Shown here: piece after piece, positions 39,881 to 45,420 of the stretch
How the letters are laid out: the number at the start of each line of letters is the position of its first letter
Position numbering within the stretch: position 1 is the first letter of the stretch
Source of the DNA: Gemmatimonadaceae bacterium
GTDB taxonomy: Bacteria; Gemmatimonadota; Gemmatimonadetes; Gemmatimonadales; Gemmatimonadaceae
Direction: 5' to 3'
Length of the DNA stretch: 45,420 nucleotides
NCBI GenBank assembly: GCA_013813715.1
Contig: JACCRF010000012.1
Coordinates: 1-45,420, forward strand
Program-made: the position numbers and the translations under genes
The notes under the pieces: model-generated
Databases searched by the model: none
What the model was told of the DNA's origin: nothing
Seen by the model: only the letters and a program-made list of their open reading frames with translations

Positions 39881-39937
39881 TACCCGGGACGAGACTCGAA
39901 CTCGTAAGGCCCAAAAGCCGGGGGATTTTGAGTCCCT
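39881..39937 (-). other. Element attachment site: displaced 3' half of tRNA-Leu(CAA)
   Basis: On the minus strand the anticodon loop CTCAAAA with its 3' stem strand is followed by a class II variable arm (GGC...GCC). Then come the T arm ACGAG-TTCGAGT-CTCGT and the acceptor strand CCCGGGT plus discriminator A; CCA is not encoded. No matching 5' half (acceptor strand ACCCGGG, D arm) exists upstream. Instead the sequence runs into an integrase gene. This is the standard scar of tRNA-targeted integration: the intact tRNA should be at the other end of the element. Confidence 0.85.
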
Positions 39938-39997
39938 CTCAAGCCTTCGCACACCGCCGCGCCATTGCTGGAACTACCTGCACGACGCGGACTTGTG

Positions 39998-40047
39998 CGT
40001 TTGCGGTTCCGCATCGCTTCGCACCATTCCGCACCGTTTCGCCCATC
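39998..40047. repeat. Degenerate 10-bp tandem repeats between the attachment site and the integrase gene
   Basis: Units such as GCATCGCTTC, GCACCATTCC and GCACCGTTTC follow one another with a 10-bp (one helical turn) period, with partial copies on both sides. Such phased repeats next to a tyrosine integrase gene are good candidates for arm-type integrase or excisionase sites. Confidence 0.5.
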
Positions 40048-40080
40048 GATATGACCAAAGTATGTCCAGCCGTCAGTCAT

Positions 40081-41250
40081 CTACTTCGCTATGAAGAGCG
40101 GAGCTAGTTGCTCTTCCACGAGCGCGCGCAGATGCTCAGGCACCATGTGCGTGTAAGCCATAGTCGTCGCGAGATCTGCGTGACCGAGGGCTTCCTTCAC
40201 GTGCACGACGTTCTTGCCCTCAGCGAGCCATGTCGTCACGCGACGGTGACGCAAATCGTGGCGACGGAATCCTGCCGGCACCTTAGCCGTGGCGGCCGCA
40301 TTCTCGAATGAACGCCGGATGGAGCGAATTTGTTGCCCGGCGATCGCGCTCCTGGTGGTGATCACGTGGTGGAATACGAAAGGAGAGCGGCCGGTATCAT
40401 AGACCGCCATCCGGAACGTTGCTGCGTGCTCCTGTAGGGCTGCCCTGAGCCGTGACGTCAGCGGAATGAACCGAGACTTACCGCTCTTCGTCCTTCGCCC
40501 TGGCGCGCTCTTGACGTGCAGGAACCCCGTCGCGAGGTCCACATCCTCCCATCGCAGCTGCAGCGCCTCGCTATCAGCCCGAACGCCCGTCTCTGCCAGC
40601 AGCAGGATGTACAGACTGAGCATCGGGTTGGCCTCTGCCGCTTTCAGGAGCGCTTCCAGCTCGCCGCTCGAGAGAATAGGGGTGTCGCGCTTGTCCGCCT
40701 TCGGCGCCGTCACCCGCGCACACGGGTTGGCCTCGAGGAAGTCCTTGTCAACAGCGTAGTTGAAGAGCCGGTGCAGGACGCGCCGATCGCGCGCAACGGT
40801 GTGCGCGCTGACGCCGGCCGCGAGCGCGTCCGTTCCCGCGGTGAGACCGCCGAAGCGGATCGATCGTCGCCACTGAATGAAAGTCTTCACGACCCCGCGC
40901 TGAATGTCGCGCACGAAGGGATCGCCGAGCTTGTCGACGAAGAACACCTTGAACGCCCCGAGGCTGCTCCGGTAGGATTGCACGGCGCCAGCTGAGAGTC
41001 CGGGGAGCTCGTATGTCTTGAAATCTTCGATCAGGGCGGAAAAACGAATCGGAGCCGGCAAGCCGGCCTCGGCACGACCATGATCACGCGACAACTCTGC
41101 GTGCTTTACTGTCGCGAAGTTCTGCGCTTCGACCTTCGTGCCGGGCACCGTGAAGGAGTGATAAGTACCCCCGACGCAGAGGCGAACGCGCCAGGTAGCT
41201 GCTCGCTTCGTGATGCTGCCTGGGTAAGACTTCGTTCTCTTCCGTGGCAT
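40081..41250 (-). CDS. int: Tyrosine recombinase/integrase
   Basis: This phage-type integrase catalyses site-specific insertion and excision of the element. The protein is 389 residues from the ATG at 41250. It has an N-terminal arm-binding region, a SAM-like core-binding domain (about 70-170) and the catalytic domain. The active-site residues are R224 (TGVRADSEAL), K255 or K258 in the beta-hairpin, H331 and R334 (HDLRH), H357 (LGHAD) and the nucleophile Y366 (AYTHM). It lies next to the tRNA-Leu remnant and starts two bases after the repressor-like gene stops, so both share one message. Confidence 0.95.
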   Translation of the reverse strand: MPRKRTKSYPGSITKRAATWRVRLCVGGTYHSFTVPGTKVEAQNFATVKHAELSRDHGRAEAGLPAPIRFSALIEDFKTYELPGLSAGAVQSYRSSLGAFKVFFVDKLGDPFVRDIQRGVVKTFIQWRRSIRFGGLTAGTDALAAGVSAHTVARDRRVLHRLFNYAVDKDFLEANPCARVTAPKADKRDTPILSSGELEALLKAAEANPMLSLYILLLAETGVRADSEALQLRWEDVDLATGFLHVKSAPGRRTKSGKSRFIPLTSRLRAALQEHAATFRMAVYDTGRSPFVFHHVITTRSAIAGQQIRSIRRSFENAAATAKVPAGFRRHDLRHRRVTTWLAEGKNVVHVKEALGHADLATTMAYTHMVPEHLRALVEEQLAPLFIAK

Positions 41251-41252
41251 AG

Positions 41253-42065
41253 TCACATCCCTTTTCGTGAACGTGGAGTGTTGCTTCGTTGCTTCGAGCC
41301 CTTCGGACGTGCCCTGCTGCGCCTGGGTATGCATTCGACCATCTCCTGCCCGGCGCCGAGAGTCATGTCGGGCTGTTGCCTGCGTTGCTCCGCTTCGATC
41401 GCGAGAAGCACCGGGACCATCGCCGTTATGTAGTCGCCGAGCGTGTCGCCCTCCATCCGGTTTGGATCTACACGAAACACGTCGAGAGGACCCTTTAGAG
41501 CCGCGCCAATATCACGCTCGATGTGCGGATCGATATACGAGCTTCCTGGAAGGTCTCCGCGTGGGTCACGCATCCCAAGCAGGTCTCGAACGTTATAAGT
41601 ACCGCCGAGCACGAGGCGGAGTCGTACCTCGCCAAGAGGTGCGACCCAGTGCGGGATGAGCGATTCCGGTGAACGCCACCATTGGACGTCTTCGGTGGAT
41701 TGCGGTACCCGCATGAACTGGAAAATGGTGTGTAACAGGCGCGCGGCACTTTCACGCTTCCAGTCTGCCCCTCGAGGGGCCGCGCCGGACGAAACCGCCG
41801 CTGCTTCGGCATGTGCGGGGGTCGGATGCCCGATCTCGAACGCCAGCCATTCAGGATTCAACTCGAGAACCTGAGCGGCCGCAGACGTGAATTCTGAGGG
41901 GGGTGTAGCGCCGGCCAGGTAGCGATGGATCATGGCGCGCGTGCTTCCCTTGGGCCGCGGCCGGCGCTTTAACATTTCTGCGGCAAACGAACGAATGCTC
42001 ATCGTTTTGTCCGGCCCGTCGCCCACATACATGCCGAGCCGCTCGCCGATCGTCCTGTCCACCAT
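41253..42065 (-). CDS. Repressor-like helix-turn-helix protein of the element
   Basis: The protein is 270 residues. Its first 75 residues resemble a Cro/CI-type helix-turn-helix (SIRSFAAEMLKR... STRAMIHRYLAGATPPSEFTSAAAQVLELNPEWLAFE). No LexA-type peptidase motif is evident in the rest. The C-terminus is basic. It is read divergently from the element's replication genes, has GGAGG 5 bp before the ATG, and its promoter overlaps two GTATAC boxes, so a lysogeny or excision switch is a reasonable guess. The assignment rests on pattern and position. Confidence 0.65.
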   Translation of the reverse strand: MVDRTIGERLGMYVGDGPDKTMSIRSFAAEMLKRRPRPKGSTRAMIHRYLAGATPPSEFTSAAAQVLELNPEWLAFEIGHPTPAHAEAAAVSSGAAPRGADWKRESAARLLHTIFQFMRVPQSTEDVQWWRSPESLIPHWVAPLGEVRLRLVLGGTYNVRDLLGMRDPRGDLPGSSYIDPHIERDIGAALKGPLDVFRVDPNRMEGDTLGDYITAMVPVLLAIEAEQRRQQPDMTLGAGQEMVECIPRRSRARPKGSKQRSNTPRSRKGM

Positions 42066-42090
42066 AGCTGCCTCCGGTATGGACTACGAT

Positions 42091-42119
42091 AGTATACACG
42101 TTGACGACGCCGGTTGCAA
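42091..42119 (-). promoter_or_regulatory. Promoter of the repressor-integrase unit
   Basis: TTGCAA (42114-42119) and TATACT (42091-42096 on the minus strand) are exactly 17 bases apart, about 26 bp before the repressor-like start codon. The -10 overlaps one GTATAC box. Confidence 0.7.
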
Positions 42120-42126
42120 GGTATAC
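42092..42126. promoter_or_regulatory. Paired GTATAC operator-like boxes
   Basis: The palindrome GTATAC occurs at 42092-42097 and at 42121-42126, 29 bp apart (nearly three helical turns). One overlaps the leftward -10, the other abuts the leftward -35 and overlaps the rightward promoter. A dimeric repressor bound to both could shut both directions. Confidence 0.5.
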
Positions 42127-42129
42127 CAT
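42101..42129 (+). promoter_or_regulatory. Candidate rightward promoter of the element
   Basis: TTGACG (42101-42106) and TACCAT (42124-42129) are 17 bases apart. Transcription would start at about 42136-42137, on the second ATG of the next gene, implying a leaderless message. Confidence 0.5.
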
Positions 42130-42475
42130 GTTAGCCATGCGGTCTACTACGCGACTCGAAGTGCTTTCGGCCAAGATTGCGCCATCCGAGCGGGCCATCG
42201 TCGACGCTGTCGCGCGGCTCGAACGCGGATCGACGTCAGCCACGGTTCGGAGACTTCTCATTGACGCAGCCCGCGAGCGGCTCTGTGAGCTGACCAGCGG
42301 GGGCGTTGGCTCGCTGGATGATGCGAGAGCAGAACATCCTATGCGTGCTGGGGGGAATCCGGCAGCCCGCAGGCGCATAAACCTCAGAAATGCAAAGAGC
42401 CGCCAAGCTGGGGAGCGGGGCGACTCGATGCAACAGGCACTCAATGACAAGATACTCATCGCGTCGCTCGACTAG
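42128..42475 (+). CDS. Small ribbon-helix-helix-like protein
   Basis: The protein is 115 residues from 42128, or 112 from the ATG at 42137. The first 50 residues fit a ribbon-helix-helix fold: a strand (TRLEVLSAKIA), a helix (SERAIVDAVARLE) and a second helix (SATVRRLLIDAARERL). The rest is basic and probably disordered. It is the first rightward gene and a plausible regulator or copy-control protein of the element. Confidence 0.55.
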   Translation: MLAMRSTTRLEVLSAKIAPSERAIVDAVARLERGSTSATVRRLLIDAARERLCELTSGGVGSLDDARAEHPMRAGGNPAARRRINLRNAKSRQAGERGDSMQQALNDKILIASLD

Positions 42476-42674
42476 CAACAGCAAGCATCTCCAGACCGCC
42501 GAAGAGCAACGACGTGACCGGGAGATTGATTCGCTTGTCACGCCCCTGGTGCTGGATTTTTGTCGGCGTAGGCCAGGGAAAGCGCTCGCGGTGCTCCGAT
42601 CGCTGAAAGCGCTTGCAGCCGCGAGATCCGCCCTCCTCAGCCGGCGACGATGCGCGCAGCCACGCTCCGCGTGA
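42444..42674 (+). CDS. Small hypothetical protein upstream of the replication gene
   Basis: There are 76 codons, starting inside the end of the previous gene and ending in a TGA that overlaps a GTG start of the replication protein (GTGA). A central helical part (IDSLVTPLVLDFCRRRPG to KALAVLRSLKALAAARS) looks protein-like. No family is recognised. The chained overlaps are the best evidence that it is translated. Confidence 0.45.
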   Translation: MTRYSSRRSTSNSKHLQTAEEQRRDREIDSLVTPLVLDFCRRRPGKALAVLRSLKALAAARSALLSRRRCAQPRSA

Positions 42675-44125
42675 CGAGTCTCGAGCTGCCGCGGGACCGG
42701 ACTCGGCGCAAATTGGCTGCGTCAGCGGATGGCGTTGCGGACTACGCGCCGATCCACTCCGACGATGCTGAGCAGGCGGTGCTTTGCGCTGTGCTGATGG
42801 ATGACTCTGCAATGGTGGAAGCGTTCGAGATCCTCGATGACTCCATGTTTTTCCGCGAGGCAAACCGGAAGGTTTTCCGTGCGATGCTGGCTCTCAACGC
42901 GCGCGGCGACGCGATCGATCCGCTAACGCTGACTGAAGAGCTGGCCCGACACGGCGAGCTCGAGGCGGTCGGCGGCAAGGATTACATCTGCTCGTGGAGC
43001 GACGCGGTCCCGTCAGCTGCAAACGTCGAGTATCACGCCAAGATCGTCCGCGAAAAAGCGCAGCGCCAGCGCCTCCGTCACCTTGGTGAGCAGCTCGTCC
43101 GCGAGAGCGGTGAGGCGATTTCCCCCGGAGACGCGCTCTCAGCTTATCGCGAGGTGTTCGCCTCCCTGAGTTTCGACGCGCGGGTGACGGATAACTCTTC
43201 CGTCTTTCTTTCCCTTGCGACTCTCCTGAATCGTCCCGAGCTCCTGGTTCCGCCCTCGCCGGTCGTTCCGAGACTCGGCTACAGAGGGCGCGCGACCATC
43301 ATTGCGGCACCCGACAAATCCGGAAAGTCCACAATGCTCGCGACGGCTGCAGCTGAAATATCGAAGCGCGGCCATTTCCTGGGCGCGCCGGTTGGAGCGC
43401 CGACGCGGCGAGTGATATGGGGCGGGCTTGAGGAGGCGCTCGGAGATGCGGTGCGACGGTTTTATGAATTCGGCGCCGTCGCGGACAATATCCACCTTGT
43501 CGTTCTCAAGCGCCCGACCCTCCTCGAGCACATCCGAGCAAAGCAAATCGAGGCGCCTGTCGACCTCGTTATCGTGGACTCCCTCACCGAATACGCGCGA
43601 GTCCTCGGGAAGGTACCGGACGACAGTGACACGAGCGGATGGTCCGCCGTCGTGCGGCCGTTGATCGAGCTGACCAGAGAGTTTCCGGACCTGAGCTTGA
43701 TCGTCGCGCACCACCCGCGGAGAAGTGACGGCGAATACCGCGGGGCAACGGAAATAGCGGCCGCCTTCGATTGCCTCCTCGAAATGCGCAAACCGAAGGA
43801 AGGCGAAGACCCGACGATCCGTCACATAACCGGAAGGGCTCGCTGGCCGGTCGCCGCATTCGACGTCCGACTCCGAGACGGCCGGTACGAGCTCGCCGGC
43901 GGGGGCGAACTGTCACTCGACGCGCGGATCCTCATTCAGATCGAACAACATCGCGGGATTTCCCTCGCTGAACTAAGACGCCTTGTCGGCGGTCGCGGAA
44001 CCGCGGTCGATGACGCTCTCGCCGGCCTCGTTCGTCGCGGCGCCGTGCTCGATCTCGGAGTCGGCGGGAAGCACGCCTACCATCCGGCGGGGACAGAACC
44101 GCCCACACTCGGGCTCCTCCCGTGA
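42671..44125 (+). CDS. Chimeric replication protein: DnaB N-terminal domain fused to a RepA-like ATPase
   Basis: The protein is 484 residues from the GTG at 42671 (491 from an ATG at 42650). Residues about 30-140 are a DnaB N-terminal domain, about two-thirds identical by eye to the host DnaB in this window, sharing DDxMFxREANR, GDxIDPLTL and ANVEYHAxIVREKA. A linker leads to a RecA-fold motor of RepA/AAA_25 type with Walker A APDKSGKST (about 212-221), Walker B VDLVIVDS (about 297-304) and a sensor LIVAHHPRR. The C-terminus looks like a winged helix (ISLAELRRLVGGRGTAVDDAL). The motor is not DnaB-like. It is probably the element's replication helicase or initiator. The segment YICSWSDAVP differs locally from the conserved YIAFLVDAVP. 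Confidence 0.85.
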   Translation: MTSLELPRDRTRRKLAASADGVADYAPIHSDDAEQAVLCAVLMDDSAMVEAFEILDDSMFFREANRKVFRAMLALNARGDAIDPLTLTEELARHGELEAVGGKDYICSWSDAVPSAANVEYHAKIVREKAQRQRLRHLGEQLVRESGEAISPGDALSAYREVFASLSFDARVTDNSSVFLSLATLLNRPELLVPPSPVVPRLGYRGRATIIAAPDKSGKSTMLATAAAEISKRGHFLGAPVGAPTRRVIWGGLEEALGDAVRRFYEFGAVADNIHLVVLKRPTLLEHIRAKQIEAPVDLVIVDSLTEYARVLGKVPDDSDTSGWSAVVRPLIELTREFPDLSLIVAHHPRRSDGEYRGATEIAAAFDCLLEMRKPKEGEDPTIRHITGRARWPVAAFDVRLRDGRYELAGGGELSLDARILIQIEQHRGISLAELRRLVGGRGTAVDDALAGLVRRGAVLDLGVGGKHAYHPAGTEPPTLGLLP

Positions 44126-44149
44126 CCCCGCGGATTCACCAGTTATCAG

Positions 44150-44276
44150 CTTGTCCCGGACCTTGTCCCGCTGACTTTGCCGGTGCCTTGTCCCGAGCGT
44201 CCGTTAATGGCTTGTCCCGCCCTGTCCGCTACCTGTCCCGCGACCTTAACTATGGACAAGCCCATACCTTGTCCCG
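44150..44276 (+). repeat. Iteron-like array of CTTGTCCCG
   Basis: Five exact copies of CTTGTCCCG start at 44150, 44162, 44187, 44211 and 44268. Degenerate copies CCTGTCCG (44221) and CCTGTCCCG (44232) and an inverted GGACAAG (44254) lie among them. Spacings of 12, 25 and 24 bp keep several copies on similar helical faces. The array starts 25 bp after the replication gene, the usual setting of a plasmid- or phage-type origin. Confidence 0.7.
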
Positions 44277-44279
44277 TCT

Positions 44280-44303
44280 CCCCATCCCCTGTAAGGGGTG
44301 GGG
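44280..44303. other. Strong hairpin at the end of the iteron array
   Basis: Arms CCCCATCCCCT and AGGGGTGGGG pair over ten positions with one bulged T around a GTA loop. No T run follows, so it is more likely part of an origin structure than a terminator. The bases up to 44490 show no gene. Confidence 0.5.
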
Positions 44304-44493
44304 ACGGACAGGTGCGAGGTTGAGAGGGGGGGTGCCCGCCCCTGCTTGGCCGCCGTTTCTCACTTTGTGCGCCCGGGCTTCGCAGAAATGTGATGCAACA
44401 CGCCGCGCATCATCGCTTAGCGAGGTAGTCGCAGGGGATTCACAATCCGCTGTGCACCGCCAAGCCATTGCGCTGCAACGCTTTCCCGGTGCC

Positions 44494-44514
44494 TGGTCAT
44501 ATCGTGGTCATATC
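44494..44514 (+). repeat. Direct repeat of TGGTCATATC before the helix-turn-helix gene
   Basis: The 10-mer occurs at 44494-44503 and 44505-44514 (11-bp period), ending 20 bp before the ATG at 44535. Its place and phasing suggest a regulator site. Confidence 0.4.
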
Positions 44515-44534
44515 CGCTCGCATGTGGGGGCCTC

Positions 44535-44954
44535 ATGACCGTCGCTGATCGTCTTCGCGCGATCGTCGGATCGCTCCCGGAAGGCGCCGCCGTCACCCTT
44601 CCCGGCGACGCTCTGCGCGCGTGGCTCGAGGCCGAGTCCGTCGCGCCGCCGGCCCCGGCTGTGATTGAGGCCGAGCCTTCGACTTGGCGCGAGCGGCTGT
44701 GGACGTGTCCTCCCGAGACCCGCCTCGGTGTGCACGAGCTGGCAGAGGCGCTCGACCGATCAGCCGATTTCGTGTATCGCGCCGTCGACGCGAAGTGGAG
44801 CGCGAAGCGCGGCCGGGATCCACTGCCCTGCTCGCGGCTCGACGGCGTGCTTGTCTTCACTGCCGGCGCAATCCGGCGTTGGCTCGAGGCTTCCGCCGTG
44901 ATCGTCAATCCTGAACCGCGTCACGTGCAGCTGCACACAAGGATTCGCGCATGA
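44535..44954 (+). CDS. Helix-turn-helix (excisionase/MerR-like) protein
   Basis: The protein is 139 residues. The N-terminal half is Ala/Glu-rich. The C-terminal half reads LGVHELAEALDRSADFVYRAVDAKW... PCSRLDGVLVFTAGAIRRWLEAS, the pattern of the short winged helix of excisionase and terminase-small-type DNA-binding domains. GGGGG precedes the ATG. Its stop overlaps the next gene as ATGA. Excisionase, replication accessory factor or regulator are all possible. Confidence 0.65.
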   Translation: MTVADRLRAIVGSLPEGAAVTLPGDALRAWLEAESVAPPAPAVIEAEPSTWRERLWTCPPETRLGVHELAEALDRSADFVYRAVDAKWSAKRGRDPLPCSRLDGVLVFTAGAIRRWLEASAVIVNPEPRHVQLHTRIRA

Positions 44955-45217
44955 CGGCCGACTTCGAACGGCTGGCCCGCGCGATACACCTTGACGTTGA
45001 GACAATCGCCAACGGAGACGGCTGGATCGTCACTGGTGGCAGCGGTTCGCATCTCGTGAGCGGGTCCGCCTGCGACTGTATCGATTTCGGCGTGCGAGGT
45101 ACCCCGTGTAAGCACGTGCTCGCGGTGGCGCTTCGACGCGGAGATCCCGACGTCCTCGAGACTCTTCGCCTCTTAGTGCCGCTCCCAAGGCGACGGCGCA
45201 GCCCGAGCGACGCATGA
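44951..45217 (+). CDS. SWIM zinc-finger protein
   Basis: The protein is 88 residues. The SWIM signature CxC-xn-CxH is complete: CDCIDFGVRGTPCKHVLAVALRRGD in the middle of the protein (positions about 41-65). SWIM domains bind DNA or proteins and occur as small stand-alone proteins in phages and mobile elements. It is coupled to both neighbours by ATGA overlaps. Confidence 0.8.
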   Translation: MTADFERLARAIHLDVETIANGDGWIVTGGSGSHLVSGSACDCIDFGVRGTPCKHVLAVALRRGDPDVLETLRLLVPLPRRRRSPSDA

Positions 45218-45420
45218 TGCCTTCCATCGTCGCCTTTGATCTCTCGCTGACGGGTACCGGCTGGGCCGATAGTTCGGGCTGCGGTGTGCTTGCCCCGCCG
45301 TCCAACGTCAACCGCGGTATCCCTCGGCTGCAGTGGATCCGTGCAGGGGTCCTCGAACGCGCAGCGGGCGCTGCGTTGGTGGTGTGCGAAGGATACAGCT
45401 TCGCCTCGCGCGGACGCGCC
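45214..45420 (+). CDS. RuvC-like Holliday-junction resolvase (3' end outside window)
   Basis: The first 69 residues are present. IVAFDLSLTGTGWAD carries the first catalytic Asp of the RNase H-fold RuvC family, and VVCEGYSFASRGRA is the second motif with its catalytic Glu, in the form common to phage resolvases. ATG at 45214 overlaps the SWIM gene stop (ATGA); a second ATG follows directly. It probably processes replication or recombination intermediates of the element. Confidence 0.8.
   Translation, partial: MMPSIVAFDLSLTGTGWADSSGCGVLAPPSNVNRGIPRLQWIRAGVLERAAGAALVVCEGYSFASRGRA

Noticed and set aside
39881-39967. Complete tRNA-Leu gene
   Set aside because: The 5' acceptor strand and D arm are missing upstream of the anticodon arm, so only the 3' half is present.
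39849-40107. Short open frames across the tRNA-Leu remnant
   Set aside because: They overlap the attachment core and phased repeats, have no homology pattern, and are explained by GC-rich chance frames.
44126-44300. CRISPR array at the CTTGTCCCG repeats
   Set aside because: Repeat units are only 9 bp with irregular 12-57 bp spacing and no cas genes; an iteron array fits better.

Overview
The window looks like chromosomal DNA of a GC-rich, aerobic soil-type bacterium, most likely a member of the Gemmatimonadota. This is inferred from family resemblance, not from a marker tree. The points for it are membrane-anchored Ser/Thr kinases with TolB-like/TPR or PD40 sensor tails, a single-subunit SdhC, and housekeeping genes packed with 4-base stop/start overlaps. 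Almost everything from 1 to 34.4 kb is read on the minus strand.

Region by region (minus strand unless stated): nuoABCDEF (complex I, nuoF cut by the window edge) behind a near-perfect Rex-type palindrome; dcd on the plus strand; an HU gene with a strong promoter followed by moaD-moaE-moaA and mdh-sdhC-sdhA-sdhB (TCA cycle and complex II); carA and secG; a long run yicC-gmk-rpoZ-coaBC-udg-dnaB-ispD-tsaC-ptp-aroE-comF-gap-pgk-tpiA (nucleotide metabolism, replication, isoprenoid and shikimate steps, lower glycolysis); icd-pepA-outer-membrane barrel protein; a hypothetical lipoprotein; then a looser zone (31.8-39.5 kb) with two receptor-type kinases, an RND-efflux gene remnant and a plus-strand repeat lipoprotein. 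Several genes here are broken: the RND pump keeps only its C-terminus, and the second kinase has lost its C-terminal half to two apparent frameshifts. Another decayed piece, a PKD-domain tail, sits directly behind sdhB.

From about 39.88 kb to the right edge the window enters an integrated mobile element. Its left border is the displaced 3' half of a tRNA-Leu(CAA) gene. Next come degenerate 10-bp repeats, a tyrosine integrase, a helix-turn-helix repressor-like gene, and a compact divergent promoter region with two GTATAC boxes. Rightward genes follow: a ribbon-helix-helix protein, a small ORF, a chimeric replication protein in which a DnaB N-terminal domain closely resembling the host DnaB is fused to a RepA-like RecA-fold ATPase, an iteron-like array of CTTGTCCCG repeats, a helix-turn-helix protein, a SWIM zinc-finger protein and the start of a RuvC-like resolvase. 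The most interesting system here is this replication module (host-like primase-docking domain, RepA-type motor and an adjacent iteron array). The element's far end, and presumably the intact tRNA-Leu, lie beyond the window.

The intergenic region between tpiA and secG is also unusual: it holds a 23-nt perfect palindrome flanked by exact 9-bp direct repeats and a separate ~115-nt long imperfect hairpin.
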